Below, one piece after another: positions 45,590-57,261 of a DNA stretch of 64,000 nucleotides. The DNA lies in the NCBI GenBank assembly GCA_003427395.1, contig BFEA01000161.1, positions 2,714,664 through 2,778,663 of the forward strand. Reading direction: 5' to 3'. The notes below the pieces were generated by a model that did no database searches, was not told the DNA's origin, and worked only from the letters and a program-made list of their open reading frames with translations. The translations under genes and the position numbers were made by a program. This stretch comes from Chara braunii. Lineage: Eukaryota; Streptophyta; Charophyceae; Charales; Characeae. Each line of letters begins with the position of its first letter. The stretch's first letter is position 1.

Positions 45590-46272
45590 ATGCACATTAG
45601 AAACTTCAGCATTAGTGCGGGTAGCCTGAGGCAGAAGGACGGAGCACTAAAGTGTTCAGACAGAAGAGCTACTTGTGTGCGCGTGTATCGGGTACCAAGT
45701 GCTAGCTATTTGGAAAAGTGCACGACTATGACTCACCGAAGCGGCCTACACAAGTATAGACCAAAGTACCTCCAGTTCCTCTGGAGGTGGGATCTGGTGG
45801 CTGAGGACGGACCTATGGTGACAACCATCTTGGACCACAGTCGTTGCAACCTGGAGGCAAGGCTGAAGATAAACGTGGAGGGAGCTAAAGAGGACGACAT
45901 GTGAGCGGACCAGGGATTATAGGTGGCCATCATTGAGGCCAAGAATCGGGCCAAGAGAAGGTGCAGGGCGGACCAGGGATTACAGGTGGCCATCACAAAG
46001 GCCAAGAATCGGACCAAGAGAAGGTGCAGGAGGGATGGGGTCACAGAGGAGGTAAAGGTGACCGTCTCGTACCTAGAGGCAAAGACTTCAACTGATACGT
46101 CAGAAAGGGAACACCTGCACCTGAACCGCGATACGGAGGCCGAGAGTGAAGTGAGCAACTCGGGCGTGGAAACCCAGTCCTCGCACAGACTGGATCAACA
46201 GCGTCGGGACCATCCACCTGTTGAAGTGGTGGAAGACGGCCCGGAGGCCAGCTCACGACAACAACGAGACTA
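45590..46272 (+). pseudogene. hypothetical coding-like region with 63-bp tandem duplication
   Basis: A 104-residue frame (45590-45904; SASYLEKCTTMTHRSGLHKY, then LQFLWRWDLVAEDGPMVTTI) ends in TGA. A second frame starts at 45923 and runs 116 residues (Arg/Glu/Ser-rich). The junction holds a 63-bp tandem duplication: GCGGACCAGGGATTA, then AGGTGGCCATCA, at 45903 and 45966. Both frames look like parts of one disordered, charged protein, perhaps Gag-like, but nothing is recognised. Confidence 0.25.
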
Positions 46273-46299
46273 AGGCCGCTATGTGGTTACAGGGGAACG

Positions 46300-49200
46300 G
46301 GCAATCACGATCAAGAGAGGGAAGGCAAGAGAGGGTATACACTGAAGTCAGACAAGAAAGAGAACAGTGCCTTCTCCTTATTGGTTGACGCACGCTTTAA
46401 GTGGGCGAAACCTCCAATCTCATGGCTGGGCCAACCGGTACAAGCGAGGCAGAATGGAGGATTCCCGATCATTGCTCAGAGAAGAAAGAGCATCATACTT
46501 TTCTCGTCATCACGACTAGGTCCTAAAGTGAGACTTTGAGCATGCACTTTGTGCAGTCTATATGTAATTGGCCTAACGGTGTACCAATCATGGCGAGCGT
46601 GAAAATTGCGGGGAGGCTGCAAGGAGGTGCGTGCTAATTTCGAAAAAGGGGGAACACGTGACGCATGGAAAAGAAGTCGGTTGACGTCTGCCCTCGCACG
46701 TCATAGCCACAACACAATCGGTTGTGGCGCTGAACCCGTAAGAGATCCCTGGACCGCGAGATTGGCGAGGATGCTGGGTATGAGCAAACTCTTCCTGAGA
46801 GGAACAGTGACACTGGCATAAGTCTCTCGAGACAGTCATGCATGCGAAATACCGCAGATGCAGTCCACTTCGATGTGGAACCTGCCCAAGATGATTGGGG
46901 TCGAGGGACAGATACGACTGAGAGCAGGCAACGAAGACATTTGGGACGCTAGCGACATGTGGCAGCTGCACAAGTCAGACTCTCTTGAGAGGTGCCCACA
47001 CAAATTTGTATGTTGACGTCATCGCGACAACACACAGTCTATGTCTCTCTTCGTCTCCAAGGAAGGTTAGTTGGGTTGTGACAAGAAAGAGTTGACGAGA
47101 GAGGGGTGCCAAAGTGAATAAAATAAAATATTTGTAGAGAGCTTCGGTCGATTAGATTCCTGGTTGAAAGCCTCTCAAAGTGAACTTCAAGAGTTTGTGT
47201 CGCTTTCTACGCTACTTCTATATTAAATCGCTTGCTTTCTTATCACGGTTTTCGTCAGCAAGAGACCAACACTAGGTGTAGGATAGGCGCCTTTACGCCT
47301 ACAGGCACTCTAGTTGCAACCCTTCCAGTTGTGAACTTTGCCTCGGTAGTAAATGATGTTGGAATACAAGGGTGATACAAGTAGGCATCGAGGACTGATG
47401 TGATGAGTCATGTTGGTGGCGAGCACGAGTACTCTGGAGAGGCGTAGTTGAGTGCATATCGTGACTCGGTTTCGTGCATATGTTTGTTGCCGGTTAACTA
47501 GTCATCATTTTATTGGCTCATACGACAGGAGGTACTGGTAGTTGCTAGCTTTCTATGGTTTCGTACCGTCAATGACGTTGACTTTAGCTAATCACTCGGA
47601 TAATGATCGGGCGTGTTAAACACTAAACTCTTGATTTGAGCCGAAAACTCGGTTTCCCCGTGTTGAATAAGACTGTGTCTACCCCTGATACGAACCCTGG
47701 AGCGGGTCGTCTTATTCCCTGGTCTGAGCTTTTGAATTATGCGGTTGCTATCTTTCTCTTATGTATCGTCAATTGATGCAACTTGATTGGCAGTGTTGTT
47801 TTCTCTCATTGCTGAAGGATTTTCTTGGAGTTCGTATACCAAGGTTAATTGAGGTCAGAAATCAGGATCAAGGCGACAACTTGAAGTTGGATTCGTCAAA
47901 ATTGGTAATCTATTTTTAATTAGTCGATGGCTTGGTGAGACGTCCAACCTGATTTGCATGAAAACAGTTACTGCCGATATCTGAAATTATTGCCTTATCC
48001 TAATATCCTAATCAAGTCAAATCTTGAAAGTGAGTTTGATCATTGATTAGTTAATTGAACTTGACCTTGTCACCCACTTCAAGTAAGAGGCAGATGAATC
48101 TAAGGGAAACGAGCGAGCTACTCTCGAGAAAAGCGACGGCTCGAACACGACTTCCGAAGTACCCTGCCTTTTCTTGTTGTGGTTGATGGGCAAGAAGCAA
48201 GCATTGTTGCGAAGAGTAGCTTACTCTTTGATAAAGTATCTGTTGGATGAAAACTGAAGAGTGCGAAAGAGTGTTTTAAGCACAAATTTTAATTAGGTTA
48301 TCACTCGTCCCGCTCGATAAATTTCTCTCTCAATCAAACTCGTTTAAGTCCATTTTTCCCCGCATGCATCACCTCGCAACTTTGGCAGCATCAGAGTATT
48401 TTCCCCGACCATTGGTACTCGCTTTACACGAATGAGGCCTGTCATCGATCGCTCTACGAGTATTTTTCAAGCGGGGTTTACGACTAACATGAACCCGGTA
48501 GAATTTTGAAACCGGTTCAAGTCAGCGGTGTCCTGCACTAAGTTTAATTGAGAATTGACTCTAGTTACGTACTACTTTTATTTGAGCCAGACTCTCATTT
48601 GAGCCCCGGTTGATCAAAGACTCAGTCATGGTTAATTACCGGCCACTCACTGTCAAAGTTTGGCTGGACCAACAGGGACCTGAGCATCATCCGACTGATA
48701 TAAAAAACCTTATGCTAATGGGATCTCGTATATTGTCCGAACAAGTGACTACTGTCATTGCTAGTTCTCCTAGAGAAAGCTCACAGGGGAAGCTGCCATT
48801 GACGAATGCACTGTTCATTATTCGAGTGGGCATGCGGCTAGTACAGTTATAGCTGAGAATCCATTCGGAGAGTCGCCGATAAGAATACCCTCGGATTTAC
48901 TTGGATAGGACGGGCTACGTGATAACGTCCCGGTGATTATTTGTGTGCTCTTTACAAAGGTAAGCATCATTGGTCGGTGCTTACCCACCATTCAAACAAA
49001 GAGGCACCCGTTGATGCTAAGCGCTATATATGGTCGGTGACTGTACTCAGTAACACTTTTATGTACTACTTAAGAAGACTGTAACCTGTGTTGTTGTGTA
49101 CGCACCTATGAGTGTGGATGACTACTACTAGCCATCAACTATAATTTGTCAAGTGAAGTTTTTCTCTGGTGGTATGATGTACTTCATTCGAAGAAGGTTG

Positions 49201-49890
49201 TTGCCTGTATTACCTCTTAGTGTAGTTTGAGTAAAAGTTATTTTAGCGAACTCGACTAGGCGCACCGTGCCGACTGAGACTGTGAATAGTGCATGGTACA
49301 TGAGCGTGGGCTATGCCCGACTGAGATCATGTCCCATTATTCGGTGCGCCGCACTCAGACTAAGAGCCTAGTACATTTTTCATGTTGTAAGTGAAAGCGG
49401 AGTTCCCACAGATGGTTCTTGTTTCCCTAGGCAGATGAAGGACTGGTAAGTTCATAGAGTTTGTGCTCTACATCTACAGGCCCGACGGGAGAGGGCATAA
49501 CACAGTCTCGTCTCTTGAGACCATCTAAAGATCAAATGAGACGGCCAGCGTCTGGCGGTCTTAGACTAACGCAAAACCCACCTTTGGAATCTCTTCAAGG
49601 ACCCTCGAAAACTGTTAAATACTACGAGTAGCACACCTTTTCATGTTCACCAGTATTATCAACAATAGACAAAAAGCCACCCCCCCTGGCATTTAATTTC
49701 AATATTGGCATCGGTTTGTATAGGTAACAGTTGACCCAAACGCTCTCACAATGTTCTTTCATGGACTCTGGCCGAGTTTCTGACATTGTCAGAGTGAGTT
49801 ATCCCACATCTTCGCAACAGAGATCAGACACCAAAGTTAATCATCACGTAGTCACTGTCAATTCGCTCTCAAGTCGACCTCAATCGGTGA
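46300..49890. other. no recognisable gene
   Basis: Mixed low-copy DNA. An open frame on each strand near 46.59-46.97 kb has no recognisable domain. A diverged ~65-bp duplication lies at 49053-49118 and 49170-49232 (ATGTACTACTTAAGAAGACT / ATGTACTTCATTCGAAGAAG). GGCGCACCG at about 49259 faces CGGTGCGCC at about 49343. Confidence 0.5.
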
Positions 49891-49899
49891 GTACTTCCA

Positions 49900-50730
49900 T
49901 CAGAGATGTTCAAATCAAGTCTCAGTGCTCGTTTCTACACGTGAATGCAGTATAGTCACTCCCGATCAGTGAGTCGGTGTGGGCTGCTCTCAATTAAACC
50001 GCGTTAGGCCAGCTGTCACCCTGCAAACCAGACCTTGATTTAACATTCGATCAGTAGTAGCGCACGACCTGTGCGGTAGCTACTAAACATCCTAACCAGC
50101 ATCAACAAACAAAGTCACTCGCATTCTACGCTATTCATCACTTGAGTTCTGGAGCGTGGAGGAAATCATGAGAAATGATGAGGTCTTAGTTGTGAAGTAC
50201 AGATCTAGCAGAGACAAGATAGAAGGATATGAGAAGAGGTTTGTCATGACACGAACTCTCATATGTAGGTTCAGAGGGAACTAGTAGTTGGAATGGCCGG
50301 AGGAAAAAAGTACATCGAATATGTGTTTTATTTTATGGTCACGATGGCAAGCTGCACAGCACTGGCTCGATGCTACAGACGGTGGAGCAGGCCACGACAA
50401 GGCTCAAGTGAGCTCAAGGATGCTCGGATTCTTCTCCTGAAAACCCCATAAGCATCTCAATTAACAAATGTCACTCAACAATCTGCAGTTTTCTTAGCAT
50501 TTCGCTACTAAGTGATCAACATTCAGTGACTTGTTATCTCAATAACATTCAGTCATTCGAGTTACCCGAAAATTTTAGTCAGAATTAATCAGCATTCAGT
50601 CATTTCCATTTGACCCAGAGATCAGTATCAATCAGACATTGTTCTCATCTAAAAACATAGAGATCAGTATCAATCAGACAGTGCTCTCATCAAAAGACAG
50701 TGAGATGGGTCTTAGTATCCACCTCTGCAT
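49900..50730. repeat. leader repeats upstream of the family F / LINE frame
   Basis: TCACTCCCGATCAGTGAGTC at 49956 matches TCATTCCCGATCGAGAGGTC at 50747, so the 5' part of the next frame is duplicated 790 bp upstream. AGAGATCAGTATCAATCAGA occurs at 50620 and 50660. ATCAGCATTCAGTCATT-type words occur throughout, similar to the minus strand of 22560-22690. Confidence 0.6.
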
Positions 50731-51271
50731 ATGAATGTGGTTCAGTCATTCCCGATCGAGAGGTCGATTTTGGCCACTCTTAACAGGATTGCCTCCAAAG
50801 ATGCATTCCGATATCAATACGTGAGTGTTGTTGGTTTCAAGCAAGGGGGTTCGACGGTCTTTAAGGTTCTCACCAGTTTCGTCGACGACACTATCCATGA
50901 TATGAGACCCTATGTGAAGAAAGGGAATGAGGGTCATGAACATTTTGATTTGGTCTGGATCTCGACAACCTCCTACCTAAAGGAGAGAGAGAGGGAGCTT
51001 GATGAAAATGGGACAAAGCTGATCCGTAGCTTTGGGCCCAAGCTTTACACATACTATCCCAGGCCTCCAATTCCTTTCTCTCTCACAGACGGTTTTTGTT
51101 GGGGTGATTTGGTAGACCTGACCAAGAGGTATATCTCACCGGCGAAAATCGCATACCAATTGAAGCAGTAGAAGCACTTAACCAGACAAGAGTAAGGAGA
51201 TTCCACATGGATCTTCTCAAGGAAATAAATATGCACGAGCTTGAAGGAATTCAGGTTCTGCCCGGGGTATC
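50731..51271 (+). pseudogene. family F protein, copy 4, running into a LINE-like ORF1
   Basis: The frame 50731-51171 (146 residues; MNVVQSFPIERSILATLNRI, then YVKKGNEGHEHFDLVW, IRSFGPKLYTYYPRPPIPFS, GDLVDLTKRYISPAKI) matches 62998-63480 and 21951-22385. It leaves family F after KIAY. A one-base frame change then leads to EALNQTRVRRFHMDLLKEIN and EGIQVLPGVSALV, which is cut by a small transposon at 51282. The second part continues after that insertion and ends just before the LINE ORF2 start, so it behaves as the preceding ORF of that LINE. No domain is recognised. Confidence 0.5.
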
Positions 51272-51281
51272 TGCTTTAGTT

Positions 51282-51678
51282 ATGTACACCCGCGGTCGCG
51301 GCTCCGACTGCGGTTGGGTGCGGCCGCGACTTTCATAAATTGTTTTAAACTTGAAAAAAATCTATAAAAAAAAACAAGCAAACATGGTGTTGTAGATCTT
51401 TTCAAGATCTAAATTGCGCAATTTTTTATTTTATTTTTTGACTTCATCTTTGAATTTTAAAAATTCAAAAATTAATTTTTCTGAGACAAAAGTTATTTGT
51501 TTTTTTTGTTAAGAAAAGCTATGAACCTTATGTGTTTTTTAATTTTAAATTCGGTAAAGTTGTTGGATATGACCACAAGGCAAAAATTATTCAATATATT
51601 TTTCTGCATAACATTTTTTCTATATTTTTTATTTTTTTTTCATGGCCGCGCATGGCCGCTTCCGGGGAAGATTCATAG
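51282..51678. mobile_element. foldback/MITE-like element E, copy 2, with target-site duplication
   Basis: 397 bp flanked by direct repeats of TGCTTTAGTT (51272-51281 and 51679-51688), allowing 8-10 bp of target duplication as in hAT elements. The ends are weakly inverted (TATG...CATA). Terminal blocks consist of GCGGCCGCG-like words (51290-51330 and 51640-51668). The AT-rich core (ATGACCACAAGGCAAAAATT, then CTGCATAACAT, near 51569-51612) matches copy 1 at 23538. There is no transposase. It interrupts a reading frame that continues exactly after the duplication. Confidence 0.85.
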
Positions 51679-51688
51679 TGCTTTAGTT

Positions 51689-51907
51689 CTCGTTAATGCA
51701 AATTATAAGATGGGGGACGAGGAAAACTTTCACTCAAGTTTTTTAACCAGAAGCCTGATTGAAGACTGGCGGTCCTCCTCAAGAGTGAGCTCCTCCAGAG
51801 GAAGTTCAGGGCATCAATCGAGAGACTCAGGGAGAACAGGGCAATTGTATCTTGCTCAACAAAGAGTACAGAAGGTCACACCGCGCATCCAAGATCAGGC
51901 GGAGTGA
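51689..51907 (+). pseudogene. continuation of the frame split by element E
   Basis: After the target duplication the frame goes on as LVNANYKMGDEENFHSSFLT and a Ser/Arg-rich end (SSSRVSSSRGSSGHQSRDSG), stopping at TGA 51905-51907. Ten bases later the LINE ORF2 starts. This close spacing supports a two-ORF LINE. The role of this ORF is not known from its sequence. Confidence 0.5.
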
Positions 51908-51917
51908 GTAGAAGAGA

Positions 51918-52097
51918 ATGAACAAGATTAAAGTAGCAACTTGGAACGTGCAGGGGCTCGGGGATACCAACGAAAGGATGAAAAAGAGGAGACTGAAGAC
52001 CTGGATACATGAGCAAGTGAAATATATGATGTTGCATGAATCAAAATTAAATGAAGATAAACTGACAACGGAAAGTACAATTTGCTATAACCCTAGA
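51918..52097 (+). pseudogene. L1-type LINE ORF2, start of endonuclease domain
   Basis: MNKIKVATWNVQGLGDTNER matches the N-terminal NVxGL motif of the AP-type endonuclease of L1-like LINEs, and MMLHESKL corresponds to the LQExKL motif with its catalytic Glu. After about 60 residues the similarity ends; the frame stops at 52137-52139. The rest of this ORF2 is missing here. The endonuclease part beginning at 57955 could be the remainder of the same copy or of another. Confidence 0.7.
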
Positions 52098-52149
52098 CTG
52101 TTTCGACAATCACATTTGCCATTGAAGATCGAGGAGTGAGGCACAGGAA

Positions 52150-53551
52150 CGTGTATCTCATAGAGGTCCCTCACTGTCTCTATGTTCATATCTGGGGTCG
52201 GGGAGCGAACAACCAATGAGGAAGGGATCTGAGCACTCCCTCCTTGCTTGTCGGAGCCAGGAAGAAAATCTCTTCCGAGTCTTCCGATCTTGTGCAGAGG
52301 ATCGATACCAGGCATCCCTCCACTGTTTCCATTTGGTTTCTTCCCAGTGCTTCGGCCCGCCTACCCTTATCCGCGGTCCATCTACTATCCTCCTCCCAAT
52401 CTGTTTGCTTCCTGAGACCCGAGGCAGTTGAGCTGTCAAGCGAAGACGACTCCCATGATTTGTTGTTTTCGCCATGATTTTCAATGTACCATTCGCTTCC
52501 CCATCGGATTCTCGACTGAGAAGACTCGGGTGTCCTTGGGAGTTCTTCCTGAGTTCTTTTCGCCCTTCTTGAGTGATCTATTTGGCCCCGCTGCTTCCGA
52601 CTCCCTTCATCTCGTCTGATCCCTGGATATGTAGCCGCTGCATTACTCCGCCATGGTTGTTTTGCATCTCCCCTATTTCTTCAACTCCCTTCCCTCCTTA
52701 AGTCCCATCGGTTGTTGCCTCTGAGAGACCGCCTGTTAGAACCCCCTTTTTCATCTCGTCCTGGGGGATTTGGAGAGGTCAATCCTCTGCCTGGAACCCG
52801 TGACGCAAAGTTTCTCCAATCATAGGCTTCTGATGGGTACCCGGGGAGGGGGTGCTCAACCTGGAAGTGGTTTGCATGTTGTGGTTCTGCGCTGAAGTGT
52901 GGGAGTCGTCCTCCCCACCTGACTCCCTGGTGACGTACATATTGATCCTACCATTGTATGTGTGCTTGATTGTGGTATGTCGGTCCCTCCCCTACGACCT
53001 CGAGCAATCCTGCCGGTAAGGCGGGGCCCATATCGTTTCTCATCGGTCAATCTTCCCTTGGACGCCATGGGGGTAACAGAGAGTGGATTGATTCCTGATC
53101 TTGAGTGTCTCCCCATCTCTGCAATCTTCGAATCGACTCGTTCTCTTGGGTATGTGGACTGCCTACTCCATTTGCCTATAGTTCCTGTCGTGGTCTTTCC
53201 GCTTGTCCCGTGATGTGTCCCTCTGAAATTGGAGCTCGCCTCTCTTCACCGCGTACTTGTCCTGACGAGCAGAGCATTTATCCCCTCAGCCCTCGAATTG
53301 CATCCTGGGACGCATAGACTGTCGGGTTCCCTTTGCCCGTTTGTCCTCGGGATCTCAGGATGTCTGACCCCAAGTGATGGTCTTGCAGTATGCCTCCCTC
53401 CCGTTCTGTCCGAGTCTCCTTGGGTCGAGCGCTCCTGGCTTTCCACATGCTAACGGTACCTCGCATTGTGCCCTCCCTTCATTTATCCATTGCCTCGTCA
53501 CCCCTCCTGGACTTATTTGTGTCTTGGGCAATTATCTTCAGTGTGATAGTA
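52150..53551 (-). pseudogene. presumed C-terminal part of an opposing LINE ORF1 (decayed)
   Basis: It lies directly downstream, on the minus strand, of the ORF1 described next. After the nonsense codon the frame reads YYHTEDNC, completing the zinc knuckle. Beyond that, minus-strand frames are Ser/Arg/Pro/Gly-rich (for example 53246-53466 and 52158-52484), as is usual for the variable end of ORF1. Frameshifts prevent a single reading. The junction with the + strand LINE lies between about 52098 and 52150. Confidence 0.35.
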
Positions 53552-54256
53552 TCATCGGCAGCGGCGACACCTGTCTGTGTAGGGTGTTACAATGTCCATC
53601 GTCCAGCGATCCCCTTCCAGGGATTGGATTACCAAGTTGTCGTCAATACTTGGTCGAGAATCTGGCGGCATGTCGAATTTCACGTTCGTCATCTTTGGGC
53701 GGTCCCTGTCATACTTCGGCGGATGCATTGAGAGAACCTCCCCAAACAAACCTATCACTGCGCTTCTCAGGAAGTAGTAAGCATCTAACAACACTCTTAA
53801 TGCCATGATCCAGAATCTAGACTCTGCCTCCTGCAAATGCAGGTCTTGCATTTCTTTCTTTGATAGTCTTGGCTTAAAGGTAACTACATATTTGTTATTG
53901 TCCTCGAGCCTGATCTTGAGTTCTTTCTGTTTAATCAACCATGTGGCAATATCCTTTGATTTGGCCACATAGGAGGCATCATTCTGAATTTCGAACTTCA
54001 CTCTGCCCCATCTTACCTCTGGTTGGAAGGGCCTTTCTGTAGTCCATCCGTCTTCATACGCTTTGATTAGGTCCTCCTTAACCGCTCGTGACAGGTTTCT
54101 GGCTTTACCCTGGAAGTTCACTATTATGACTGGCATTTCCTTCAGCCATTGCTCCTTCACCTTGTTAACCGCTTCGTTCACTACAAAACGTCTCCCCTCC
54201 TCATCTTCTACTACCGTCTCAATGCTTTCGTCATAAGGGCAGACTTCCCTCCTCAT
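53552..54256 (-). pseudogene. L1-type LINE ORF1 (RNA-binding Gag-like protein), nonsense-truncated
   Basis: 234 residues. The centre (ARNLSRAVKEDLIKAYEDGW, then WGRVKFEIQNDASYVAKSKD, LEDNNKYVVTFKPRLSKKEM, ESRFWIMALRVLLDAYYFLR) has the layout of the DUF4283-like nucleic-acid-binding region of plant LINE ORF1 proteins. The C-terminal TPYTDRCRRCR begins a CX2CX4HX4C zinc knuckle. A TGA at 53554-53552 sits between the second Cys and the His, and the rest of the knuckle (YYHTEDNC) follows in frame. The N-terminal PYDESI(E/G)TVVEDEEG is duplicated out of frame just upstream. Orientation is opposite to the LINE on its left. Confidence 0.65.
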
Positions 54257-54298
54257 CTTCTACTACCGTCCCAATGCTTTCATCATAAGGGAAAACTC
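54195..54298 (-). repeat. 52-bp tandem duplication in the LINE ORF1 N-terminus
   Basis: CCCTCCTCATCTTCTACTAC begins at 54195 and 54247. Because 52 is not a multiple of three, the duplicated codons (PYDESI) are in a different frame. Confidence 0.9.
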
Positions 54299-54299
54299 C

Positions 54300-55910
54300 C
54301 TCATCGTAACAAAGGCCTATTGATTCCCTTACCCTCTCGAGCTCATTCGGTGCCTTGGTGAGGCGAGGCCTTGGGACCTCTCCTTCACCCTACCTCTTTA
54401 TCCTTCCTCCGGGACCGAGTTTCTTTGTTTGCTGGATATTACTTATGGCATACCAATTTCCTAATTACCTCTCACTCCGTACGTGAATCTGGCTAAACTC
54501 CGGTGTTTACAATAATTCCTGCTCTGCCCAGTAGTCCAGGTGGTCAGTCTGGTGAGTAGCTCACTGGAGGCAGCTCGGTGCTAGATTACCAACACCCCTT
54601 GTGTTCCCAGTGAAATCGTGAAGTACTAACTCCGTTACTGCGATTACCTCTGGCCTAACTTCCAGTATCTCAGTACTTTCCTTCCCGTCCTTCCGACATG
54701 CATTAAGTTCGACGAGCAGAATACTGTAGACGATAACTTCAATACTGTTGTACTAATTCACTGTCAGACCCCGTATGAAAATGCGGGACGACATTTTTAC
54801 TCGGCTCAATTCGAGTGATCTTTGTCATTACTTACCTTGTCTGGCATAACCAAGCTTTCTACATCGACCTGCCTCGAAAGACTGATGATGCCCTTTGCCC
54901 CGTTGGTCCGATCTCCGGCAGGCTGTGGGTAATTGCCTGGAGAAAACACATTACGGCAGGAGAAATTCAGGAGAAACCCTACCAGGTAATTAATGTAACA
55001 CAATGACGAGATGTCGAGTCCCTGAGTCTCAATTTCTCTGGTAATTCCAATCCTACTATTCGGCCGTAGATATTTTTACCCCTCACTTCCCTTCCTGGCT
55101 GATCGAGTGAGTAAATCACCTCCCGCTATTAACTCTTAGTACTTCCCCGGGTGAGCTTCATGCTGAGGACGGATGGCTGAGTTGCTTCAGCCCAAGTATT
55201 TACGAGCGGAATTGGCGTACTACGTAGTGTCCCTAGTAGCGTGTCTGGCGGGCGTGTATCCCAAATAGGACTTCTCCTTGTACCAACCTATGACCTACCA
55301 TAGCTATTGACTACCAGGAGAACGAAACCGCCTTCGGGCATAGCCATTCCTCCGTGGAAGAGGAGGGCGGCTCGTTTTCCCGTATCTCGTCTCGGCGGCG
55401 AGAGTGACGGTCGAGTAACGTCCCGTGTGCTATTCGCATGAGGCAACGGTCGCTTACGGAGAGCGATGTTGTTTGCCCGCTTGTGCCGCTCCATCAGTCT
55501 GTACGTTTTTTGGCCAACGGATCTTCAATACACGTTAAGATAGATAACCACCAATTTGAAAGGGAGTGGCTCGACTTACAGAGGTCGTACAAATAGACCG
55601 GTTTCTCGTGGATTTTGACAACCTGCAACTTTATTGCATCAGGAAGGCGTCCCCAATCTGTAGACACCGGTCCCTTTCCTCGAAGGGTATATTCTGTGAT
55701 GATTTTCAGCCCACAGATTGTGCTGAATGAGCATGTTCGGTTGTTTAGTGTAGCTGTGCATTTTTCTGTAGGGTAGCCTATCAACATTCTCTTTGAGACA
55801 AGAATAGTAGCTCGGGGCATACTCACACTAACACTTTTTTTTACTGACCTGTGGACGTGATTGGAGACAGATTCGTTAGGTATGGGTGCAATTGCAGTCA
55901 ATTACACAGG
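54300..55910. other. no recognisable gene
   Basis: A 135-residue minus-strand frame (55494-55901) has plausible composition (KTYRL, RSVKKSVSVSMPRATILVSK) but no recognised domain. Other frames are short. No repeats are shared with the rest of the window. Confidence 0.45.
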
Positions 55911-55916
55911 GAAAGT

Positions 55917-56029
55917 CTTATCATCTTCACCCGAATAGAACATCGGGTTATTATAGTTGTATCTACCCTGAAAGTCACCCAAATACAGCTTTAATGACAG
56001 GGCGTTCTATTCGGGTGAAGACGATAGTG
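55917..56029. mobile_element. MITE-like element, family H copy 5
   Basis: 113 bp. The left end is TTATCATCTTCACCCGAATA and the right end reversed is CACTATCGTCTTCACCCGAA, and both continue into GAAC(A/G). The interior is alignable to 3098-3215. It is the cleanest small member and nearly a pure foldback. Confidence 0.8.
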
Positions 56030-56383
56030 TGATCAGTCGGTAGCACGCTGCTCGATGTAACAATATGGCAAGCAAGAGTGATGGAACACATTTGATACCC
56101 GACCTAGCATGGCAAATAGACTGTGGAGTTTCCTTGGATGGGTTCCTGGAACACTGCTTTCGGACTTGATCAGGAGCAAATGATCGCACACTATCTATTG
56201 TTTGGGGGGTTAGGCAATTGCACCAGGTTCATCTCGTAAAACAATAGTGAATTTGAGCAAGCATCTTGGGTAGTTTGTGCTAGCAATCGATATCCCGTCA
56301 CTTGTCCTTTTCTAGCATGCTCTTGTCCTGTCAAATTCGCAGCAAGTCAAATGTTCAGAGAGCTGGGAGAGGGGGAGATGGAT

Positions 56384-56828
56384 GGTGGGCTTGACCAACC
56401 CTGGGAGCATTGTTCTAGGTCTAGTTTCGGAAGCGGGGTGGAGAAGGTCAAACGACCCTAGGGGTGGATGTACACATATGTTGTGGAGCAGACAGGGACC
56501 TAGGAGAGGGGAAGAAGGGACTCGAATGGTGAGCTTTGCCAAAGTTGGGGGTCACTGTTCTAGGTCCGCGGACCTGAGGGAGGTGGACGAGAGACGCAGG
56601 ATGTGACGTACGAGCTTACATCCATGAACGAGTTTCTGAGCCCCTTCCTTTTGGGGGGCTGCTTCTTCGGTAACAGGTGAGCTTGGCCAAACTTGGGGGT
56701 CACTGTTCTAGGTCCGCGGACCTGAGGGAGGTGGACGAGGGACGCAGGATGTGACGCACGAGCTTACATCCATGAACGCGTTTTCGAGCCCCTTCCTTTT
56801 GGGGGGCTGCTTCTTCGGTGACAGGTGT
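56384..56828. repeat. ~148-bp tandem repeat, two recent units and one old unit
   Basis: GGTGAGCTT(T/G)GCCAAA(G/C)TTGG starts at 56528 and 56676; the two units differ at only a few positions. A diverged unit starts near 56384 (GGTGGGCTTGACCAACCCTG). Each recent unit contains the perfect palindrome AGGTCCGCGGACCT and TTTTGGGGGGCTGCTTCTTC. The third repeat breaks off at 56828. Confidence 0.92.
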
Positions 56829-56842
56829 CGGAGCTAATAGAG

Positions 56843-56890
56843 AAATACCCTTACAAGAGTATTAACTTGTATTTTTGCGGATCGCTCAAC
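56843..56890. repeat. hairpin motif J, further copy
   Basis: AAATACCCTTACAAGAGTAT is followed by an AT-rich word and TTGCGGATCGC, resembling 16426-16470 and 28708-28745. The stem is imperfect here. Confidence 0.4.
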
Positions 56891-57261
56891 GTGAGGCAAG
56901 GTAGGGTAAAATGGTTGTGTATAAAAGATGCCGCTCTTGTAAGGGGAGGCGCTGGGCTGTGAACCCATGCGTTGCCTCCATTGTAACCATGCGAGCTGAA
57001 ACGGGCAAGCGCAGTGGGCATGACCCCACACACTTACTTCGACCATAACGTCATTCAAGAAGTATGATTATGGCAGAATAGGCATGAGTAAAATGTGTAG
57101 AGTGTGAGCGCGCATTATTGCATGGCATGGTAGGCAATCGGATGGCCTTTGACCCTAGCGGTCAGCAGGCTACTCAGTGAACTCGCGCAACGACGCAAGT
57201 GTACGATGACTTTAATTGGCTAGGCTTGTGACGCACATGGGGCGCTTCAGGCGACCAGCAA

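Noticed and set aside
52428-53808. Plus-strand frames opposite the LINE ORF1 (up to 144 residues)
   Set aside because: Antisense shadows of the minus-strand ORF1; composition is Ser/Pro/Leu/Cys-rich and shows no motif.
56950-57010. tRNA-like arm around GGGCTGTGAACCCA
   Set aside because: The minus strand gives a 4-bp stem and a 7-base loop TTCACAG, which lacks the conserved loop pattern; no acceptor or anticodon arm.
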